This document shows positions 6,854-9,910 of a stretch of DNA of 9,910 nt, piece by piece. Position numbers and translations under genes: made by a program. This DNA is from JAQCEJ01 sp040881995 (GTDB lineage: Bacteria > Planctomycetota > Planctomycetia > Planctomycetales > Planctomycetaceae): assembly GCA_040881995.1 (NCBI GenBank), contig JBBECD010000260.1:1-9910 (forward strand), in the 5' to 3' direction. Below the pieces are notes generated by a model. The model was not told where the DNA came from and made no database searches. It saw only the letters and a list, made by a program, of their open reading frames with translations. Each line of letters starts with the position of its first letter. Position 1 is the first letter of the stretch.

Positions 6854-6935
6854 CTGGGACGTGGAATGTTCTCCGGAAGGAATGATCGTTTGCCCCTTGG
6901 TACGGTAAGCCAGTTGGCGCATCGGGAGCTGGATC

Positions 6936-7451
6936 ATGACCGATGACATAAGAACCCATCCGGACGGAATGCGCAATAATGGCCATCTTGAGGCACACCT
7001 TCCACGCAAGCGAGTTAAGGGAACAGGTGACGACGGCGACGAAGGCGCGTGCGCTGCCTTCGGTTATCTGCGGGGCATCCGTGAGCGGGCGGCGGTAATG
7101 GAGATCCGATTCCTGAACGGCAACAGGACGTGGTTTCCCTATACGTGGCTGGGAAACTGGCAGTTCAACCCGTCCGAAGGGTTGCTGCTGAAATTCACGG
7201 GAGACATTGTGTACCTGGTGCTGATCCGGGGGAGCAATCTTGACCAGCCGCTCGCCGACACGAACACTAATCTGACGTCGTCTGGTTTGCAGCGTCATCG
7301 GATTATCTGGATGCGGGAGATGGGTGAAGAGGAAATCGAGCAGGTCGGCGAGACAGGGCCGACGATCGATAGCATTGAGGTCGCGGAATTTGAATCGCAG
7401 GATGCCATCAAGGAATGGCTGCACAAGAACGCACCGTCGTTTGTGCATTGA
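6936..7451 (+). CDS. Uncharacterised 171-aa protein of the integrase-associated region
   Basis: The first 45 residues or so are polar and low in conservation-like features. From about residue 44 the sequence looks like a compact beta-rich domain: FGYLRGIRERAAVMEIRFLNG, then TWFPYTWLGNW, NPSEGLLLKFTGDIVYLVLIRGSNL, QRHRIIWMREMGEEEIEQVG and TIDSIEVAEFE, ending in the helix AIKEWLHKNAPSFVH. There is no signal peptide and no membrane span. GGGAG (6924-6928) stands 7 bases before the ATG, supporting this start. It lies 21 bases upstream of the winged-helix gene in the same direction, so the two are probably co-transcribed. From memory, proteins of this look occur beside planctomycete integrases, but no function is known to me and none is assigned. 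Confidence 0.78.
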   Translation: MTDDIRTHPDGMRNNGHLEAHLPRKRVKGTGDDGDEGACAAFGYLRGIRERAAVMEIRFLNGNRTWFPYTWLGNWQFNPSEGLLLKFTGDIVYLVLIRGSNLDQPLADTNTNLTSSGLQRHRIIWMREMGEEEIEQVGETGPTIDSIEVAEFESQDAIKEWLHKNAPSFVH

Positions 7452-7472
7452 GGAAAGGCAGAAAGTAACACT

Positions 7473-7802
7473 ATGACAACGCACCACACTGAGGATAAAC
7501 AACTGCGGGGCATCACGCTGGAATCCGTCCTCGAAAAGCGCCGCCTGGATCAGGCGTTGAACGCCAAGGAATTTGCCGTCTGTGCCGGGGTTTCGTATTC
7601 AACGGCACGGTCGTGGTTTCACCTTGCGGGGTTCCCGGCGTTTCACGGCGTGGTCTTCTGGCAGGATTTCGTGCAGTGGCGCACGGGGCACAATGGAATT
7701 GCCGCCCAAGCCGAAGACGCTTCGCATCACAACGGCAACGCTGCCGCCGTTGCTTCAAATCTGCCTCCGCGTGCTGCCAGAATTCTGATCGAAGCGAGAT
7801 AG
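7473..7802 (+). CDS. Small excisionase-like (MerR/Xis-type winged-helix) DNA-binding protein
   Basis: A 109-residue protein. The part at about 17-70 fits a winged helix of the MerR/excisionase type: a short helix, then LNAKEFAVCAGVSYSTAR (29-46) as the helix-turn-helix, then WFHLAGFPAFHGVVFWQDFVQWR (48-70), where GFPAFHG forms the wing and WQDFVQWR the following helix. The tail is Ala/His/Asn-rich and probably disordered. A recombination directionality factor is the most likely role, because the tyrosine recombinase gene starts 249 bases downstream with an attP-like region between them. A transcription regulator of the same fold is the alternative. AGGAAAGG (7451-7458) lies rather far (14 bases) from the ATG, so translation may depend on the preceding gene, 21 bases upstream. 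Confidence 0.68.
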   Translation: MTTHHTEDKQLRGITLESVLEKRRLDQALNAKEFAVCAGVSYSTARSWFHLAGFPAFHGVVFWQDFVQWRTGHNGIAAQAEDASHHNGNAAAVASNLPPRAARILIEAR

Positions 7803-7805
7803 CCC

Positions 7806-7830
7806 GAGGTTCGAGTCTGCCTTCGCGCAT
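7806..7830 (+). other. Degenerate tRNA T-arm-like sequence
   Basis: GAGGTTCGAGTCTGCCTTCG contains a perfect T-loop (TTCGAGT) and a tail like an acceptor strand, but the T stem does not pair properly and no CCA follows. It starts 4 bases after the stop of the Xis-like gene. It may be a decayed or hybrid attachment site. The support is weak and rests on form alone. Confidence 0.25.
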
Positions 7831-7869
7831 TCGTCAAGCTCGCCGGGCGCGTGCCACTCCATCAGCTTT

Positions 7870-8034
7870 ACTTGCACTTTACTTGCACTACGCGCTAACC
7901 TATTGAAATATAATGGAGCGGGTGAAGGGAATCGAACCCTTGTGAATAGTTCAGTGGTAAATCGTGGTAACAAGTGGCGTTTTTCCTTGGGATTTTGCTG
8001 GTGTTGCTGTAAAGTTACTTGCACTACTTGCACT
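7870..8034. promoter_or_regulatory. attP-like region with paired direct repeats
   Basis: ACTTGCACT occurs exactly four times, all in the same direction: 7870-7878 and 7881-7889 on the left, 8017-8025 and 8026-8034 on the right. Between the pairs lie a tRNA-Gly 3'-end segment (7914-7942) and a second direct repeat, GTGGTAA at 7954-7960 and 7964-7970, one helical turn apart. Arm-type repeats around a tRNA-derived core are what is known of lambda-type attP sites bound by integrase and accessory proteins. The right pair ends 17 bases before the integrase ATG, so binding could also control its expression. Which protein binds which repeat is inference. Confidence 0.62.
7914..7942 (-). other. tRNA-Gly 3'-end fragment (attachment-site core)
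   Basis: Read on the minus strand, this is AAGGG-TTCGATT-CCCTT (T stem and loop), then CACCCGC (3' acceptor strand), T (discriminator) and CCA. A partner acceptor strand would be GCGGGTG, as in tRNA-Gly. The matching 5' half and anticodon arm are not found on this strand beyond 7942, so it is a fragment and not a gene. Such pieces mark integration of a tyrosine-recombinase element into a tRNA gene. The intact tRNA-Gly would be outside the window. Confidence 0.72.
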
Positions 8035-8051
8035 GACTATTCCCTGGGATT

Positions 8052-9083
8052 ATGGCTTATTTGTACAAAAAAGCACGGTCGCCGTTTTGGTACGTCGTCT
8101 ATTTTGATGCCGACAAGAAAGAGGTGCATCGCTCTACCGGCCTGCGTACCGACGATCCCAACGACACTGCCAAAGCCAAAGCCTTACGCGCCGAACTGGA
8201 ATCCAAGGAATATCATCGCGTGCCGGTGGTTAACAGCGAAAGTTGGGACGCCTGGGTTCCGAAATATCTACAACGGCACTGTGAGACCAAGCGGACGTTG
8301 GAACGATACAACGGCAATTGGAAATGGCTGGCACTCTGGCTCCAAACCCAACGTCTTCATTCCCCACGAGCCATTACCTACCGCAACGCTCTCGATTATA
8401 TTGACTGGCGCACAAGCTTCAAGAAGAGGAGTGGACGCACGGTCGGTCGCAACACGGCAGTCATGGAATTGAAGCTGCTTGCGATGATTTTGGGCGAAGC
8501 CGTGCGTCTGGGCTATGCCGAAGCAAATCCACTATTGAGCCTCAAGCTGAAGCGGGACAAATCCGCCAAAAAACCTGAAATCACGAACGAGGAGATTAAG
8601 AAAATCCGGGACGCGTTAACAACTGAGCCGGAGTGGATGCAATTCGCGTTTGAAATCTCGCTGCATACCGGCTGTCGGTTACGGGAAACACGGTTGCCGG
8701 TGGAGTGTCTAGATTTTGTCGAGAACAAAATCATATTCCCCTCGCCCAAGGGCGGTGAAGATCGGGCTTTCTCCATTCCAATGCCGTCAGCACTGCGTCC
8801 ACTGCTTGAGAGAATTCGGAAATCAGAGCGAAAGTTCACGCTCGAATTCCCATTCCAGCCGTCACGCCGGTGGCAGCAATTCTTCGTCAAGAATGAGATG
8901 CCGCATCTGTGCTTTCACTGCCTGCGGGTAACATACGTCAACCGTCTACGTCGCGCCGGTGTGCCGCGCGAAGCGGCAATGCGGTTGGTGAATCATGCTT
9001 CCGAGTTTGTTCACAAGGTGTATCAGCGTGAGAAAGTCGATGACGTGGCGCAATGGCGTGACGCGGTACAGTTTCCCGAGTGA
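8052..9083 (+). CDS. Tyrosine recombinase / site-specific integrase
   Basis: A 343-residue phage-type integrase that cuts and rejoins DNA at att sites through a covalent 3'-phosphotyrosine. Residues 1-50 (AYLYKKARSPFWYVVYFDADKKEVHRSTG) look like an arm-binding beta-sheet domain. About 62-160 is the helical core-binding domain, and about 175-335 is the catalytic domain. The active site is complete: Arg209 in HTGCRLRE, Lys233 in PSPKGGED, His289 and Arg292 in FHCLRVTY, His315 in LVNHAS (Asn replaces the usual Gly before it) and nucleophile Tyr324 in VYQRE. It therefore appears functional. The start ATG has only a weak ribosome binding site (GGGAT). The upstream att-like region and tRNA fragment suggest a tRNA-Gly target. 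The next annotated genes are on the opposite strand. Confidence 0.95.
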   Translation: MAYLYKKARSPFWYVVYFDADKKEVHRSTGLRTDDPNDTAKAKALRAELESKEYHRVPVVNSESWDAWVPKYLQRHCETKRTLERYNGNWKWLALWLQTQRLHSPRAITYRNALDYIDWRTSFKKRSGRTVGRNTAVMELKLLAMILGEAVRLGYAEANPLLSLKLKRDKSAKKPEITNEEIKKIRDALTTEPEWMQFAFEISLHTGCRLRETRLPVECLDFVENKIIFPSPKGGEDRAFSIPMPSALRPLLERIRKSERKFTLEFPFQPSRRWQQFFVKNEMPHLCFHCLRVTYVNRLRRAGVPREAAMRLVNHASEFVHKVYQREKVDDVAQWRDAVQFPE

Positions 9084-9122
9084 CAGCACCGAGGAAAATG
9101 TCCCGTCTGTTCGTCATTCATG

Positions 9123-9241
9123 ATGTGTTTTGCACGGTGCAAAAACCTCCTAAGCTGTGCTTAGGGGAGATGTCTGACAAAACACATGGCTTCAGCAGGA
9201 CGCTGAAAACAGGCAGCAAGACACACACGAAGTGTGCCTTG
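9123..9241 (+). other. Run of four hairpins downstream of the integrase gene
   Basis: Non-coding. TTTTGCAC/GTGCAAAA (9128-9144, 1-base loop), CTCCTAAGC/GCTTAGGGG (9147-9167, triloop, one G-T pair), TTCAGC/GCTGAA (9191-9207) and CAAGACACAC/GTGTGCCTTG (9217-9241, one mismatch) follow each other. An outer stem ATGTGTTTTG/CAAAACACAT (9123-9132 with 9178-9187) encloses the first two and shares bases with the first, so the two pairings exclude each other. It could be a structured RNA, a compound terminator or a single-strand-folding DNA site. Bases 9084-9122 and 9242-9319 show nothing further that I can support. Confidence 0.55.
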
Positions 9242-9319
9242 TCCTTGCGGTGAGAAGGGGCGGCTTTTGCGATAACGGCGGAAGGAGTTACTTAGGAAAT
9301 ATGGCTGCGAGTGATTACC

Positions 9320-9598
9320 TCATGGTTTCTCAGGGCATGGGCATCCGGTGCTTCGGGAGCAGATTTCCTCGGCGAATTGCCGTGTCTTGAAATCGCCGAT
9401 ACATTGCAGGTCCTGGCCGGGGATGTGGCCGTAAAGGCTCCAGAATTGAGCTTCGTTGTCGGGGACTTGTTCGCAGTACCGAGACTTGCCCCGTCCAAAC
9501 TCGCGGACACCATGAATCTCGTAAGCGTCGAACCGCTCGACCGTGAAGCGGTTTTCGGAGTCGATGATAACGGTGGTCTGGTTGCTGCACTCGTTCAT
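9320..9598 (-). CDS. Uncharacterised 92-aa mobile-region protein
   Basis: A 92-residue acidic-to-neutral soluble protein reading MNECSNQTTVIIDSENRF at the start, with YEIHGVREFG, then QFWSLYGHIPGQDLQCIGDFKTRQFAEEICSRSTG in the C-terminal half. The last part looks like a small alpha/beta fold ending in a helix. No signal peptide or membrane span is present. AGGAG (about 9610-9614) precedes the ATG at a good distance. Its ATG overlaps the stop codon of the upstream small gene (ATGA), so translation is probably coupled. The plus-strand frame over the same bases (9311-9649) is judged a shadow because it lacks these features. I recall similar small proteins in planctomycete mobile regions but know no function. 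Confidence 0.75.
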   Translation of the reverse strand: MNECSNQTTVIIDSENRFTVERFDAYEIHGVREFGRGKSRYCEQVPDNEAQFWSLYGHIPGQDLQCIGDFKTRQFAEEICSRSTGCPCPEKP

Positions 9599-9747
9599 GG
9601 GATGAGTCTCCTTTCGTCGTGTTGCTGGTCATTGAGTTCGTGGATGTAGTGGCGGCACGCCTGGGCGAGCACGAAGTGGAAGTCCTCGCCGTTGAGGTCG
9701 CACCAGTGCATGGAATCCGCGAGAAAATCGACTAGACTCGTGTGCAA
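9595..9747 (-). CDS. Small uncharacterised protein, 5' end uncertain, coupled to the 92-aa gene
   Basis: The frame is open from 9786 to the stop at 9597-9595 (63 codons). The distinctive part is DLHTSLVDFLADSMHWCDLN, then GEDFHFVLAQACRHYIHELN, ending DERRLIP: a helical, histidine-rich small domain resembling, from memory, a family common in planctomycete mobile elements. No ATG precedes the conserved-looking part. The TTG at 9747 is used because AAGGG stands about 7 bases before it, giving 50 residues, while the ATG at 9711 would remove half the domain. An in-frame TGA at 9789-9787 closes the frame just upstream, so the true N-terminus may have been lost. The stop overlaps the next gene's ATG by ATGA, suggesting a two-gene coupled unit. 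Confidence 0.58.
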   Translation of the reverse strand: MHTSLVDFLADSMHWCDLNGEDFHFVLAQACRHYIHELNDQQHDERRLIP

Positions 9748-9779
9748 GTCGTCGCCCTTGCGATGGCGTTGCAGAATGC

Positions 9780-9910
9780 GTTCGGCTCACCGAGGCGGAG
9801 AAGGTCGCCCGCCGCCGGAAAGTGCGGGAGAAGCGCGGCCGCTGCGGCCGGAAGCGCCGGCGCTTGTCGCCGCGAAAGAAGGGGACCAACAACGCGTGGA
9901 AGGAGTTCAA
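9780..9910 (+). CDS. Possible partial arginine-rich ORF running off the window
   Basis: This frame stays open to the last base and reads LTEAEKVARRRKVREKRG, then a highly basic Arg/Lys stretch and GTNNAWKEF. No start codon or ribosome binding site can be assigned. The opposite strand is also open here (9629-9910), and both may be by-products of very high GC, including a perfect 14-base palindrome at 9852-9865. It is listed only because the lysine- and asparagine-containing end looks protein-like and nothing else explains these bases. Confidence 0.2.

Noticed and set aside
7914..8000. A complete tRNA gene on the minus strand
   Set aside because: The T arm, acceptor strand and CCA are present, but no anticodon arm or GCGGGTG 5' strand follows within tRNA distance.
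7903..8472. 189-codon frame overlapping the att region and the integrase start
   Set aside because: It begins in the tRNA fragment (the familiar spurious GNRTLV reading) and then runs out of frame over the real integrase gene.
9123..9241. Integron attC site or CRISPR array for the hairpin region
   Set aside because: There are no regularly spaced identical repeats for CRISPR and no gene-cassette arrangement. The recombinase shows no integron-specific insertion that I can see.
9311..9649. 112-codon plus-strand frame opposite the 92-aa gene
   Set aside because: It has no ribosome binding site, and the minus-strand frame has a good one, ATGA coupling and more protein-like composition.

Overview
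The window looks like part of a planctomycete chromosome (Pirellulales-like), probably in the high-50s percent GC. This is inferred from three things. The secreted DUF1080 (3-keto-disaccharide hydrolase) protein belongs to a family greatly expanded in Planctomycetes. The intergenic space is filled with nested palindromic repeats of a kind I associate with that phylum. The small accessory proteins on the right resemble, from memory only, proteins found around planctomycete integrases.

Layout. Bases 1-446 are non-coding and full of repeats. The core part follows: a type IIA topoisomerase B subunit, best called ParE (447-2366, +); a 62-aa two-helix membrane protein facing it (2418-2606, -); a block of nested inverted repeats (2791-3208); a DinB/YfiT-type protein (3248-3736, -); a divergent exported DUF1080 protein (3926-4570, +); a second repeat-rich gap; and FolC (folylpolyglutamate/dihydrofolate synthase, best start GTG 4886, end 6280, +). 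These genes show no common pathway and no tight operon. Most are separated by repeat-laden gaps of 200-650 bases.

From about 6281 to the right edge the character changes to that of a mobile element. A long leader holds a strong hairpin (6820-6853) and perhaps a 43-aa ORF. It is followed by an uncharacterised 171-aa protein (6936-7451) and a small winged-helix, excisionase-like protein (7473-7802), 21 bases apart. Next comes a non-coding segment built like an attP site: two pairs of the direct repeat ACTTGCACT flank a fragment identical in form to the T arm plus acceptor end of a tRNA-Gly. The tyrosine recombinase gene (8052-9083, +) follows. Downstream of it are four consecutive hairpins (9123-9241). 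Then come two translationally coupled small genes on the minus strand (9595-9747 and 9320-9598), the upstream one apparently cut off at its 5' end near 9787, where a very GC-rich, arginine-rich stretch begins and runs off the window.

The Xis-like gene and the integrase gene lie on opposite sides of an apparently complete attP. That is expected for a circular form or for the junction between tandem elements, not for one simply integrated element. This is the most interesting feature of the window.
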